The notes under the pieces are model-generated. The model was not told the origin of the DNA, searched no databases, and worked only from the letters and a program-made list of their open reading frames with translations. A stretch of 64,000 nucleotides of DNA from Penelope pileata (Eukaryota > Chordata > Aves > Galliformes > Cracidae), in contig WBMW01005047.1 in NCBI GenBank assembly GCA_013396635.1, positions 135,831-199,830 on the forward strand, in the 5' to 3' direction. The position numbers and the translations under genes were made by a program. Positions 1 to 11,140 of the stretch are shown here, in pieces; the first letter of the stretch is position 1; every line of letters begins with the position of its first letter.

Positions 1-120
1 TCTATTTCCCCCCTCCCCTCATCATCACTATCTCCCCTACCCCTATCATCACTATTTCCCCCCTACCCTCATCGCTACCACTCTTTCCCCCTTACCCTCA
101 CCCTCCCCTCTCCCACCATC
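1..120. repeat. Pyrimidine-rich imperfect minisatellite
   Basis: Almost pure C/T on the plus strand. It is built of imperfect 24-29 bp units that each begin with ATCATCACTA or a variant (about 21, 45 and 71) and run into C-rich tails. The window starts inside the array, so its true length is unknown. Such strand-asymmetric tracts can form triplex structures and are prone to length change. It directly abuts a CpG-dense block. Confidence 0.7.
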
Positions 121-560
121 CCGAGGCACCTTGCGCAGCGCGGATGCACTCTGCGGCTGCGGGGTTGCCGCCGCTCCGCTGCTGGAGTGGCACAAAGTTG
201 GTGGCGGCGGCGGCGAGGAGGATGCGAGCGGTGCCATTGCTGCGCTGCGCGGAGCCGGTGCGTTGCTCGCAGGCGTGCTTCGTAGAGCCGCAGCTCAGCC
301 CGGCTGATGGAAAAACTACTCAGGGAGCTAACCTGTAACAGCATCAGCTTTCTCATCCAGGTTGGACGGAGAGATGCTTGAAGGAGGGATGCCTGGCACA
401 TGCCCTGCACGCAAACAGCTGCTCCTTACATAAGAAAACAGGCGATAAGGTGGCGTTCCCCAGCCGTCGGGCAGACCCTGTCCCACGCTGGCGGCGGGGG
501 TCTCCCGATGGAGCCCCGCTGGCGGCCGGCGGTTCGGAGGCTGCTGTTCTGCCTCCAGTG
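121..560. promoter_or_regulatory. CpG-dense block, possible CpG island
   Basis: I count about 25 CpGs in 121-303, including GGCGGCGG-type runs, and about 13 more in 421-540, with a CpG-poor gap between. This density stands out sharply in a window that is otherwise CpG-depleted. Unmethylated CpG islands in birds usually mark promoters, so a transcription start near the left edge is plausible. No exon with convincing splice sites and coding character was seen, and direction cannot be decided because flanking sequence is missing. Confidence 0.45.
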
Positions 561-1150
561 CTGAAGTGGCTGCAGCTCGAGCTGATGCCCCATGGGTGGT
601 GGGTTTGGGACCGAAGCCCACCCACCCCACGCACAGTCCATCGTCCCATGGTGGGACTGTTGTGATGCCGGGGAGGAAAAGCAGGGTGTTGTTCCTTCAG
701 GGGCTCCCCAAATTCAGCTCGCAGATCTGTGATGCCACGGTAGTTTCGCAGCCAAACGCGATGTTCAGGGGGCAGGCTGAGGGGCTGCGTATCTGCTATT
801 AAAAGCAGAGCAAGGACACATTGCCACGCTCACTTTCTTACAGCTTCTACTGAAAAGTGCAGCCCCTCAACAGTTCAAAGCATGCCCCACAGTGCTGAGA
901 ACGGGGTCGGAATCGGAATTATCCGATTTATTCAACATCTGATGGAGTACCCTTGAAGGATATCGCCTCTTCCACCTCTGCTTGACACCAATTCCCATCC
1001 CCCTGCCATGGGACACGATGCCCCAGCAGCAGGATGGGAGCAGGGCCACCCGGGCAGGCCCTGTCCCGGCCCGTTCACTTTCCCATTGGATTTTTGGAGT
1101 TGGAATCTCTGTGCTCAACCCCATTCCATTCAGCGTTCCCATGCAAGGAG
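561..1150. other. No recognised element
   Basis: Mixed-composition single-copy DNA. No CR1 signature, simple repeat or convincing exon was seen. Short open frames occur on both strands but match nothing I know. Confidence 0.5.
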
Positions 1151-1153
1151 CTG

Positions 1154-1180
1154 TATATCTATATATATATATATCTTATA
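1154..1180. repeat. (TA)n microsatellite
   Basis: An uninterrupted TA run spans about 1160-1174, flanked by interrupted TA steps. Simple sequence, likely length-polymorphic. Confidence 0.85.
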
Positions 1181-1579
1181 TTGGTGTTTCAGATACTTTA
1201 TTTTTTTGAGTACGTAAACAGGACTTTTGTAGAAGCTATTAATAATTTGGGCAAAAAACAGTTAACCAAGGGAGGAGGAGTTCATGCTCCCTTCCTTCTC
1301 TTCCCTGGAGTGCTCAGATGCTTCCCTCTTCCCACCCCACACCTTGTGCTTGCTCATCTGTCCCTCCCTACCCATTTTTGGGGTGTCTTCCACAGCTCTT
1401 TCTGCAATAATATCCAGGCTGTCCCTGTGCCGTGGATTCTAGCTCCAGCATTCCTCCCTTCCCATTTCCTTGGAGTTTATCTGCCTGCCTCCCTAAGCCC
1501 CTTTTTATTCCATCTTCCCTCCTCAGGATCGTTCTTGGAGGAGAAGGAGGCTGGAGCTGGGATATAAATTAGTCTCCTC
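1181..1579. other. C/T-leaning unique sequence, no element recognised
   Basis: Plus strand is rich in CCCTTCC-like runs. A 177-codon open frame crosses 1034-1567, but its low-complexity start comes from the TA microsatellite and it has no recognisable domain, so it is not annotated as a gene. Confidence 0.5.
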
Positions 1580-1860
1580 GGAGCGCTGCCAGAACCAATC
1601 ACTTTTCCACTGCTGCTGCTGTTCTGCTGTGTCATGGGAAGAGAGTTACCTCGCCACGCGAACCCTTGCAGACGTGGGGGCTGGAGCAGGCACCTCCGGC
1701 AGAACCGCTCGCTGCGGAGCCCGGCCCTGCTCTGCGATGCTGAGGTGCAGGATTCGGGCTGGGAGAAGGCATCGCTTCTCTCCCAGGCTCCGCCGGGAAG
1801 GGTTGCAGGAGGCAGAGCAGCAGCAGCAGCCACATCGTCACGCGGCTGCGTTTCATTCTG
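1580..1860. promoter_or_regulatory. Moderately CpG-rich block
   Basis: About 20 CpGs in 280 bp, more than the surrounding DNA. It contains a short CAG/CTG run near 1818-1832. It could be a small CpG island tied to the candidate minus-strand exon, or simply GC-rich unique sequence. Confidence 0.35.
1650..1856 (-). CDS. Weak candidate first coding exon with signal-peptide-like start
   Basis: On the minus strand an ATG at 1856 (A at -3) opens a frame of 69 codons up to a GAG|GTAACT splice-donor-like site (exon end 1650, phase 0). The product begins with a basic stretch and then a hydrophobic core, MWLLLLLCLLQPFPAEPG, followed by a Pro/Ser/Gly/Arg-rich stretch with two cysteines. That is the shape of a secretory signal peptide. 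It lies in a block with about 20 CpGs in 280 bp, which suits a first exon. Against it: the leucines come from a CTG-repeat run that gives poly-Leu by chance, the residue at -3 of an A|E cleavage is not small, no downstream exon is visible, and I recognise no family. Without the splice the frame stops shortly after the donor. A chance frame is the more likely explanation. Confidence 0.18.
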
Positions 1861-2206
1861 ACAAGCCCAGATGCTTTAGGTTACAGCTGAGCAGAAAAGC
1901 AGAGCAATGTGTTTCTGTAAAAAGCGCACTTTTTCATCACATTTTCTCTGGATTCTTACACTGAGGTCTTGGACTAAGAGAGGGCAAGGATTCTGCCTCC
2001 TCTTGAAAACATCGCTTGTTATAAAATCTTTACAAGCTTGGTTCTGTCCAGCCGAGCTTATTTGCTTCAGAAACTTACTCTCAAAAATGTGAGGTTTAAA
2101 TCTAATTCTTCTCTCTCTCCCTCCCGAGTTTATCTTCCCTGGAAAGGCCCAAAGGAGCCTAAGGCTGCGTCTGGCTGTGAATGAAAAAGGTTTGAATAAA
2201 CACTGC
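1861..2206. other. No recognised element
   Basis: AT-richer unique sequence after the CpG-rich block. Nothing identifiable on either strand. Confidence 0.5.
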
Positions 2207-2236
2207 CGTGCACGTACACGTGCGTATACACACGCG
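2207..2236. repeat. Alternating purine/pyrimidine tract (Z-DNA-prone)
   Basis: Thirty consecutive bases alternate strictly pyrimidine-purine. They are composed only of CG, TG, CA and TA steps, with six CpGs and one CACGTG E-box at 2217-2222. Alternating CG/CA tracts are the classical Z-DNA-forming sequence. Retention of six CpGs in 30 bp is unusual for methylated vertebrate DNA. Confidence 0.7.
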
Positions 2237-3842
2237 GGATTTACAGCATCCCATTGAAGAGCACGTATAGGAAAATCCGTCATCATGTGATAGGCTTTAA
2301 TATCTGCCTTAAAATTAATCCCTAACTGATGGAGTCTGCCTCTGTGTTGCGGCAGATCCCAGGAGGCTCAAAGCCGGGGGTTCTGTGCAGTTTTTACAAA
2401 ACTGCCGCAAAGAATCCCCCCCTTTACTGTAAGTGTACATGAGAGATGCTCATACCTTGAAAGCAAGTAAGGAAAATTTTCTGGTTCTGATCCATAGGAT
2501 TTATTTTATAGCGAATCCTATATCTCCAGTTTTCCACAAAAAAAACCATAAAAACCCTAATTTTGGGGCACCAGCCCAGGCAAACCACTGGCAGCACCAG
2601 AGCCGATGCCGTTCCCCAGGGAAGTGCATACAGGGCCCAGCAGAGTTCCTTAATTCCTCTGGCAAAGATAAAAAATCCTCTGCGTTATGTTGGAGGTAGA
2701 GCTCCGGAGATGTTCCTTCTTGCTTGCCGGTGTTGTCTTTGCCTCTTCGTCGTTCATCTCACTCACTGAAACTAAATCTTCTCGTTTCACTTCTCGTTCT
2801 AATTTGTTTTACTCTTTAGTTCCCATGTGTTAGAAAGTGCCGTTCATTTAGGTTCTCAATAGAAGGGAAAGTCTGATTCCAAAAAGCTATTTGCAGCGGT
2901 ACATTTTCTTTGCCACACACGTGAAAACGTCGCTGCTCGAGCACATCTACGTGTAAACAATGCTGACAGGCCCTCAAAACCAAAACCAAATTGTGAAATT
3001 GAGGCAAATAACCCAGGGAACCTGAAATGTTCTGGTTTCTAAAACACTGGCTGCTGTCAAAAGTAGAGAAAAATAAAGCTCTGTTTACAAGTAGAGCACA
3101 GTGTTTGTTGATCAAGTTTCTAAGGTGATGTAGCAGGAAATACTGATCTTAGGAAAAATGACACGAACAAAACACGAAACTATAATTCAGCAGCTATTTG
3201 TCAACTGATAACAAAAAGAAAAAAAATTAAAAAGCAGTGAGAGGCTTTCATTGAACTTACTCTTTCCCATACTTGCAAATACAAATGGAGACTCTCACCT
3301 GCTCTGCTCCCGTGTAGAACTCTTTGCAAGAGCAGAGCTGAATCGTTTGTCTGAAGGGATGTTTCCATCACTTGCAAATACCTGCACTAGCTGCTGTGTC
3401 TACATCATGTCACCGGCGAGATGGATGCTTAAGCAAGGTTATAATGTACCTGCATTTCCTCCAGCTTGGTGCCAAGCTTGCTGAGTCATTTTCCCTGTTC
3501 CCGTTCTGCAGTCGGCTGCTTGTTCGCTTCTCCCTGTTATTTGTGTGGGTCGTGAGCTCAGCAACAGATGAGAATAGAAGCCTGCATTTCTCTGGGCTGC
3601 CTCCCTGAGGAAATAAGGGTTCTGCCATGCTGTTTTACTGCTTGCAGGTTTGTCCACCCCCCTCTCCCAAAATCGTTTGAACTTGAGTAGCTATTTCAGA
3701 GACAGTTACATCCTCACAGGTTGCATAAAAATCAGCACTCGAATAGGAGGGCATGACTCAGATCAGAACCCAAGGCAGAACTTAACCAGAGCACATCGGG
3801 GCTGGCAGCCGCCTTCTGACTGCTCAACCCGTGCGTACCAGC
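2237..3842. other. Unique sequence, no element recognised
   Basis: AT-leaning DNA with short A-runs (near 2540 and 3215). No repeat signature or exon-like frame was found. Confidence 0.5.
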
Positions 3843-3866
3843 CAATTAATCTGTATAGATTAATTG
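3843..3866. repeat. Perfect 10-bp inverted repeat with TAAT cores
   Basis: Arms 3843-3852 and 3857-3866 are exact reverse complements separated by four bases (GTAT). Each arm carries ATTAAT, a core that homeodomain factors favour. This could be a paired homeodomain site or chance AT-rich symmetry. Confidence 0.5.
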
Positions 3867-6644
3867 CAGCCACACTGAGCCACAGCACTGCCATACCCTG
3901 CCCTGTTGGTGATGCCCAGAGCTGGTGTATGCCTGAATAGAGCCATGCTTGGTGTAGCCTCGTGGATGGTAGGAGCTGTGCTGAGTTCCTCCCTAAGGTT
4001 GCATCCCTGCAGGTTGCTCTGCTGAGATGTTGTCTTGGGAGAGCCCTGCAGCTATGCCTCAACGTCTACTGGGATGGGCACAGGATGGTGGGCAGGTCTG
4101 GGCTAGGGCACAGGCTCAGACCCATTCTTACATGAATTAATTTGTACAGCCTTTCTCTACCACCTTGCTTGGGCCAGCCCTGCAGGACAGCCCTGCTAAC
4201 GCTAAGCGCAACGTACACCCTCATCTCTGTTGCAATTAATTTGATGCGGCAAACAATTCCATCGCTGCTGAAACAAGCTAAAAAAAGCTTTGCCTTTATG
4301 TGCATAAAATAGATGTACAAATATGTATCGTGTGCCACCTGCCTTCCTCCCTATTTGTTCCTGCAGCAGACACAAGTGGCATCTGCTCCAGCAATACCAC
4401 ACTGTCCGAATGGAGCCTTGCTGTAATCTGGCTCTGATGCTCTTTAGAAGGGAGGCATTGGTTATTCTGCCATGGAGTGCTGCGTGTGGACCTCTTCTGG
4501 GAGGATGGATTTGGTGTATAAATTAAGATTTGTTAACCTCTGATCATTAATCTATAATCTATTTATAATCTGTAATCATAGTCTATGGAGGCAGCCTCTA
4601 CCAAGAAGTACATTTGTGATATGTGTTGCACCTGATAGACACCAAACAAGATCTGAGGCTTTTCCTGGATGCCCTGTAGCCATGCCCATGGAGATAACGT
4701 CTGCCTTGAAGGGCTTACAAAACAGAAAGACAAAAGACTGCACAATATAACTCTCAGGCAGAGCGAACATGACCTTTTGCAAATGCCAAGTTAATACCAT
4801 GATTTGGAAGCGGAAGGGGTACATGGGGTAACATGGGGGTGGGAAACACTTGAGGCTGGGGGTGAGGTGAAGGAAAGCTGTAGCAGAAGCTGCGTGGTAT
4901 GAGATGAAGAGGAAGAACATGCAGAGAATTATGTGGTCAATCAGGCTGAAAAACTGGGGGAAAAAAAGCCTGATGACCCTTCCCACAGCTCACAGTACCA
5001 GCAGCCAGCTCCTACCTAATCTCTTTCTCAAACCTGCACAGCCTGGGTAGGCGAGATGGAGAAGGAAAGGGGCTGACAGCAGGGTTCCTCCTCTGTGCAG
5101 GTTCCACCCAGGTGGCTGGAGCTGTGATGACAGCCCTGGTTTGGGGTTGTGTCTCTCTGTGGCTCTGCCTCCTGCAGCTGCCTTGGTTGCAGCTGAACCT
5201 CAGGGCTGGAGCAAGCCGTGGTGCAGTGCTCTACATCCAGGGCTGCATGTAACTGAACATTAACAGGGACGGCTCCAGGAGCTGCTGAGACTTGGGAAGT
5301 CACAATTCCTTCTCCACTGATCCTTCGTCTGACTGGGAAGAGATTGCTAGAGGCTTTCAGTCGATGCAAGACATAGTACACTTCCCTGACGTTACCTCCA
5401 GTTTGCAAACTGAGGCTTTAACCACATCCTACCCTATCTGATCATTTCCTCATGCACCTTTTCAGCAACATGTGAAATGCGTTCGCCAGAGCCACCCCAG
5501 CATCCCATAAGCGACCAAGTAGAGAAGTGCAGAGACTGTACAAGCGCTGATTTTGCACCTCATTTCTCTGATGAACAAAGAGTCTTGCCTTTAAGGCTTA
5601 TCAAAATTTGCCAAATATAAATTATTGAACTCTGTTTCTCTGTTTCATGCTCTTGAGAACATAAATGATTCTCTTGCCGAACAAGGATGCTGTGAGCATC
5701 ATGCAAGATCCATAAAGTGATTTTTAAGTTGAAAACCAAAGTCTTTATCTACTCTGTATCTACACATTTGGTAGATATTCAAGGTGAAATGCAGCAACAA
5801 GTTCATAGGTGCTGGTGGCTTTCCATGCTGCTGATCAGGACCTCTCAGAGCTGACCAGGGCTCAGTTGCTCCTTTTCCAAAAGTAAGGACAGACATCATT
5901 CCCTTTCCCAAACCGTACAGGAGATCTGCACTGAGGTCGGTCAGCCTACAGTTGTGTTACTTGTATGGAATGAATGGAGTGTTTCACAAAAAGGAAGATG
6001 TCCATAGAAACCCCTTCATTCTGAACTTGGTATCAGTCTAAGAGGGGAAAAGGTAACTCTCAGAGTAGCAGAAAGTTCCCCAAAACCTTAAGGACTACAA
6101 GGAACAACAGCCAAAATGTTAATTCCATCCTCCTTTCCTTATTCTTCTCTTCCTTCTCACAACAAAATTCAAAATGTCCTTGACCTTGGTGTATCATTTT
6201 CATTCAGGTTCACTATCAATCATTCTTTCCATGGTTCCTTTGTTTTTCTGAAAACCCTTCCTCAATCTCCTTTCATTAGTTGATGTACAACAGATACTAC
6301 CATGAGACTGCTTCTGATTTTGTTTGATTTCTCTCTTCCTTTATTGCCACCCAGAGACATCCAGCACATTGTTTCATAATCTTCCTAGAGTTCAGTTCTT
6401 TCCAGATAGGTTTTGAACTCCCTCCTTCTTTCTCCTCCTCACATGTCCTTCCTTAGTAACTGCTCCAAAAAACTTTATCCATATATTATTCTTTTATTTG
6501 CAAGTTAGGATTTCCTTGTCAGGGAAAAGTGAGAAGCACTCTGTTTCTCTGCCATGTAATTTGTATTTTTTCACAACAGGTTTACACTCCAACACAACTC
6601 TAATTTATTTAGCTCTTAGGAAGAAGGACCACAGAGCCACATTC
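3867..6644. other. Unique sequence, no element recognised
   Basis: A short imperfect tandem of TAATCTATAATC-like units lies at about 4549-4581. The rest is mixed sequence, T/C-rich on the plus strand from about 6120 to 6480. Open frames up to 136 codons (minus, near 4576-4986) have no recognisable domain. Confidence 0.5.
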
Positions 6645-6802
6645 ATCCTTCCTGGAAGTATTCAAGGCCAGGCTGGATGGGGCTTTGGGCAACCTGGTCT
6701 AGTGGGAGGTGTCCTTGCCCATGGCAGGGGGGTTGGAACAAGATGATCTCTAAGGTCCCTTCCAACCTGAACCATTCTATGATTCTATGATTCTATGATT
6801 CT
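6645..6802 (+). mobile_element. CR1 LINE 3' end (5'-truncated)
   Basis: Sense-strand CR1 3' end. It carries the conserved run from the ORF2 tail (GGCCAGGCTGGATGGGGCTT) through the 3' UTR (GATGATCTCTAAGGTCCCTT). It finishes with about three copies of the ATTCTATG octamer ending near 6802. About 155 bp remain, consistent with extreme 5' truncation, which is usual for CR1. Low divergence from the familiar consensus suggests a fairly young copy. Confidence 0.95.
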
Positions 6803-7380
6803 GCCAACAACACGCTGTCTGTGCAAGATGCAGGAATGGATTCTCTGCATTATGTTTACATTGAGAGACATCGATACTTCGAAAACAGAATTGGTGAAGC
6901 TATGCACAGGAGGAAGGATTGATTTGCGTGTTGGTCGGGGAAAGCTCCGTGCTTCCTTTGGTATCACTGCCTTTCTACTGTTTTTTGGAAGTTGATTAAC
7001 ACCAACAATGTGTTTGGAGCTATACTAAAGTGCAAAAAGGAGATTTGCATCATTATTTCATGTTCTGGATGGTTGTGGGGAGATGAAAACCTTGGCAGAC
7101 GTAGAGAGTGCAGTCATGGAAAGGGAGAGCTGGAAAGGGACCCTGAATCCTGAGCAAAATCAAGAGAGCCCTGGTAGAAGCTAGTCCACACGCAGAGAGG
7201 AAGATGTAGCAATTCATTTAGAAGTTTTAATTTTAATTCAAAGAACTTCTTTTTGAATTAAAAAGCTTTTAGTTTTGATTTGTGGTTTTATTTTCTTTCC
7301 CAGGTACCTAGTAACAATGCTGCTTGCAGGAAATCAAACCAATTTAGTTCTGTTGGACCCAGAACGATTGTCACTATCTT
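6803..7380. other. Unique AT-rich sequence with small hairpin
   Basis: Contains a perfect 12-bp inverted repeat (arms 7231-7242 and 7252-7263, 9-base spacer) in AT-rich DNA. No other element was recognised. Confidence 0.45.
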
Positions 7381-8800
7381 TTTCATAAGTCTCCTCTGTC
7401 TTCGAAGATAGTTTTCATCTTCTCCCGCAGTCTTTTCCTTTCTAGACAAAGCAAATTCATCAGCTTGTCCTCTAGCTTTTCCAACTGTCTGTAATCCCTG
7501 TTGCTCTCCTATAGCCCCACTGCAATTTGTCTACATCTTTGTCTACTTCTAGTACAGCATCCAAGCCCACACCTGGCATTCCAACAGAGCCCTCGTTAGA
7601 GTAGCATAATTGCTTCTCATGTTTCGCCTAGTACACTCCTGTTCATATGTCCCAGAGTTCCCAGAGTAAGATTTATCTTGACTGTGCAACAGCTGTGCAC
7701 TGTTCAGTGTCTCATTCACCGCTCTTTTTCTTCCGAATGGCTGCTTGACCAGCTTGCCACTTTGTATTTGCATGTTTTGTTGCTTCTGTCCGTATTGAAC
7801 CAATTCTGGTTGATTTTATTCTATTTCCCGGGAACGTTTTGGAATACATCCTCCAAAGTAATCATATATTTTTTATTCCATCATCCAAATAACTAATGAA
7901 AATATTAGAATTAGGTCCAAGAGCAAACCCTATGGGAGCCCATTTGGAAAGCCCTCTAAATTCGGAGGAAAGGAATTAGTGATTCTTGTATGAACACAGT
8001 TTTTTCTCCGTCTTTTATGCCTTAAGGTGATTTCACAGAGATCATAGTTCCTGGTCAGCTTATGGGAATGTGGTGTGGAAGTGTGCTGAATAACCTATTT
8101 AAAAATATCTTGCATATACTCTCCCTCCTTTATTCTATAACACAGTTGTTTACTTCGAAGATGAAAATTAGATAGCTTTGACATCACTCATTTCTGACAA
8201 ATTGAAGCTGCTCGGTTGTGTATTTCTATTATCAGTCAAGTGTTTAATAACTAATTAACAGTTTATTGTAATATTTTTCTTCATTACACGCTAAACTGGC
8301 TGCTGGGTAATTCCCTCAGCTCTGCTTCCCTGTCTTTAAAGACAGGCACGATGTTTTCCCCTCTCCCCTCCACACGGATATCCCCATTCTCCAGGATCTC
8401 TGCTAGATAATGACTGAATGTTTGGGAATTGCTCTGGTCAGTGCCTGCAGCACTCCAGAGGAGCTTCATCCAGCCCTGCTGGCTTGAACTGGTCCAACTT
8501 CTCAGAATTATTTTGCTGTTTTGGATTGTCTTATTCCTTTAGTAAAACAGTTCTGATACAGAACTGGGTAACAGTTCTCCTCGTTACCCTTACAATTGAA
8601 GCATAAGAAATAATGATTTTTCCAGTTTTTCCTGTCCTTTCTTTCTAGTCTCTTGTTTTGCATTAATTCAGTTACATATAATTTCCGTTGCCTTCTTGTT
8701 ATTTCTGATATGTTTACCAAGCATTTTTTATTATCCTTTATGTCCTCTGCTGATTGAAACTCATTTTGTCCCTGGTCTTTCTCATTTTAGTCCTCCATAG
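7380..8800 (-). mobile_element. Ancient, long CR1-like LINE (ORF2 remnant)
   Basis: About 1.4 kb of highly diverged CR1-type LINE in reverse orientation. The order of recognisable landmarks fits the reverse-transcriptase half of ORF2: the Leu/Arg-rich 3' part (about 7440-7560), a middle block (7660-7860), then a reverse-transcriptase remnant at 7877-7942. Read on the minus strand this last block gives GFALGPNSNIFISYLDDG, clearly related to the conserved CR1 block with LGP followed by IFI and a YLDD/DLDD-like end. Frames are broken throughout, so it is inactive. The outer limits are approximate. The copy belongs to an old reptile/bird CR1 lineage rather than the young avian families; exact subfamily unknown. 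Confidence 0.75.
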
Positions 8801-10230
8801 TTGTGCCACTTTTCAGACATTGTTTTCCTAATTTTGTTTCCAATCTTTGTACAGCTTATTGCCCCTTCTTCCTTTCCTGTTTTCCTCACTCCTTCCTTTC
8901 TTCAGAGGGATAAACTCCATCATGTTATCTCTTCCTGCTTGACTAACCTTCACCTACCTATTCCCAGCCTGCTCCTCCCCACTACTCACTGTCTACTCTA
9001 TCTCTCCATCCCCTGCTCCATCACGTGGATTTCCTTGCCAGCGTCCTCCCAACATAGCTCAAAGCCCTCCTGCTGTGCTTGCAATTCAAAATCCGGTGTC
9101 CCTCTTTGCAGAAGTTCTTTTTCCAGGTAGTAAACCACTATTTGTTTTGCTCTCTTATCACAAATCTAATTAATAATCAATTTGTCTTTTAAATCCATCC
9201 TCAACTCTCCACTACACCAGTGTTTGCCTTAACTTTTACTCCCAACTAGTCGGATGGAGGAGGCCATTTTCTGTACTCTCATCTCCTTCCCTCTTTTTCC
9301 CAGTGCTTAGACTTCCTACTCTTTACCTAAAACTCTTTTTAGGGTGGCAGATTTATGTGAAGTATTTCAGAGGCTGCCTGCATGCTGAGGCACCCCTCTC
9401 CAGCTCGGTGGGAAGCCAGGCAGGAGTTTAGGAAAGGCAATCAAAAGGTCTGAGCGTAGCGTGCATTGAAACATCCCTTTACTCTTTGAGATTTATAATG
9501 CCCAGCACACAGATGACATTGCTTTACATCAAAAATTGTGTTGTTATTTTTTAGTAAATCAGACAACAAACCCAGGACCATATGAAATGTATTAATGAAG
9601 TTCCTCACTCTTTGGGTCACTGTTCTTTGTAAAATGAGGTCGTGTTAAAACAAGGAAGAACCTGCAAGGTTGCATGAGCACCAGACGCGCTGTTCCACCT
9701 ACACCCACCCACCTCTCGTTTCTTGTTAACTTTTCACAGGTGACTCTTGCTCAGGGCTCTCCAGCACTCTCCATTGAGCAGGTACAAGGATGTAGGTACC
9801 CTTTAAGCCCCATGAATATAGCTGTCAAGCTCCATGTCAGCAGAGAACATTAAATAAGCTGAGCATTTTACCGCATGGACCTACAGTGCTGAATCCCATG
9901 AACTTGGCGGGACCAAAAAGAGCAGAGGTTGTTTGAGTTTTGAACTACCCCTTAGAGATCATTGGAAAGATAATGCCAGTTTTTTCATGGAGGGGCATAG
10001 TGATGGAACAAGGAGCAATCAACACAAGTTGCAGCAAAGGACATGGCAACATTGGGTAGTAGAAGGAAAAAAAATTACAGTGAAGGCAACCAACAGGAAC
10101 ACAAAGAGCTTTTTGGATCTCCATCCTTGCAAAACTCAGCTGGGCAAGGCTCTGAGCAATGTGACCAGAGCTTGAAGTCAGCCGTGTTGCAGAGGGGTTG
10201 GCATGGAGACTTCTGGAGGTCTTTCCCTTT
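8800..10230. other. Unique sequence, no element recognised
   Basis: Pyrimidine-rich from about 8800 to 9130, then mixed. The first part might be a further extension of the old CR1 but shows no landmark I can align. No gene seen. Confidence 0.45.
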
Positions 10231-10316
10231 GCAGAATTGCAGAATAGTTGAGGTTGGAAGGGATCTTGAGGTCATCTGGTCCAGCCCCCTGCTCAAGCAG
10301 GAACACCCCAGAAACT
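10231..10316 (-). mobile_element. Short CR1 3' tail
   Basis: Reverse-orientation CR1 3' terminus: diverged octamers (GAATTGCAGAAT), then GGTTGGAAGGGATCTTGAGG and GTCCAGCCCCCTGCTCAAGC. Only about 85 bp of the 3' UTR are retained. Confidence 0.85.
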
Positions 10317-10439
10317 GGGTTGATTGTGTGTGCATACGTTTGTAAGAATACTCTGTGTGGAATTCAGAAGACTGTATTTGCTATAATAGCAAAATCCCAT
10401 GTAATTAGGAATTCATTATTTAACACTGGTCCCAAACAA

Positions 10440-11140
10440 TATCAAAGAAAATCTGATATAGGATATGATTAGGAATGAATTAGAGGACGCTAACCTGATT
10501 GATATGCCTGAGCAGTTTTATGGAAAGCCTGTCATGTCAAACAAATGGATGTTTTATTTAATGAGAATGTAAGTTTGGTTATTAAAGATAAGGTTGCTAT
10601 AAATTATTTAGATTTCTGTGAGTTATTGAACAGTTCTTGAACACAGTCCCAATTAAAGAAAAAGGTATGAAAACTAATCTGGTGCATTAAATGGATTAAA
10701 AACTATTGCAGCAACACATCTTATAATTTAATTTGAAATTTAATTATGCTGGAGTTATCGAAGTCTTCCATTTTGGACCCTGAAATTTTTTGTGTCTTTA
10801 CAACTGACCCAGAGGAAATGATGAAAGTCATCACTGAGAAACCTCCTGGTGATGTCGAAGTCAGACACATCAGCCCCATGGTAGGAGGAATGTGATGAAA
10901 TAAGATAAATCTAAATTAAAAAAAAAAAAAAGTGGTGTGGTGAGAACTATAGATCACAATTGCAAGACAGAAGACAATGGTCAGAATGTGGGAGCAATAA
11001 AACAGATGAAATAATCAACTGAATGTGAACATGCTGAGAATAAGAGAATAGTGCAGCAGCCCCAACTCAACTAACAGCACTGAAAGCTTTCTTTGCAGGA
11101 AAAAGTCTTTGTGGTGTTCCTGAAAATAGAGAAGAGATTG
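10440..11140 (+). mobile_element. Ancient CR1-like LINE, reverse-transcriptase segment
   Basis: Heavily mutated sense-strand copy of CR1-type ORF2. Visible landmarks: NYLDFCELLNS at about 10602-10640 (equivalent of the YLDFSKAFD block around the first catalytic aspartate), then WIK-like coding (GGATTAAAAACT) near 10692. About 10771-10850 reads LDPEIFCVFTTDPEEMMK, equivalent to the LGPLLFN..INDLEE block. Later similarity (about 11010-11060) fits the downstream region. An internal A-run is at 10918-10931. Stops and frameshifts occur throughout. The right end is uncertain. Confidence 0.7.

Noticed and set aside
1034..1567. 177-codon plus-strand frame
   Set aside because: Begins across a TA microsatellite (Tyr/Ile run), and the remainder is pyrimidine-rich with Pro/Leu/Ser bias and no known fold.
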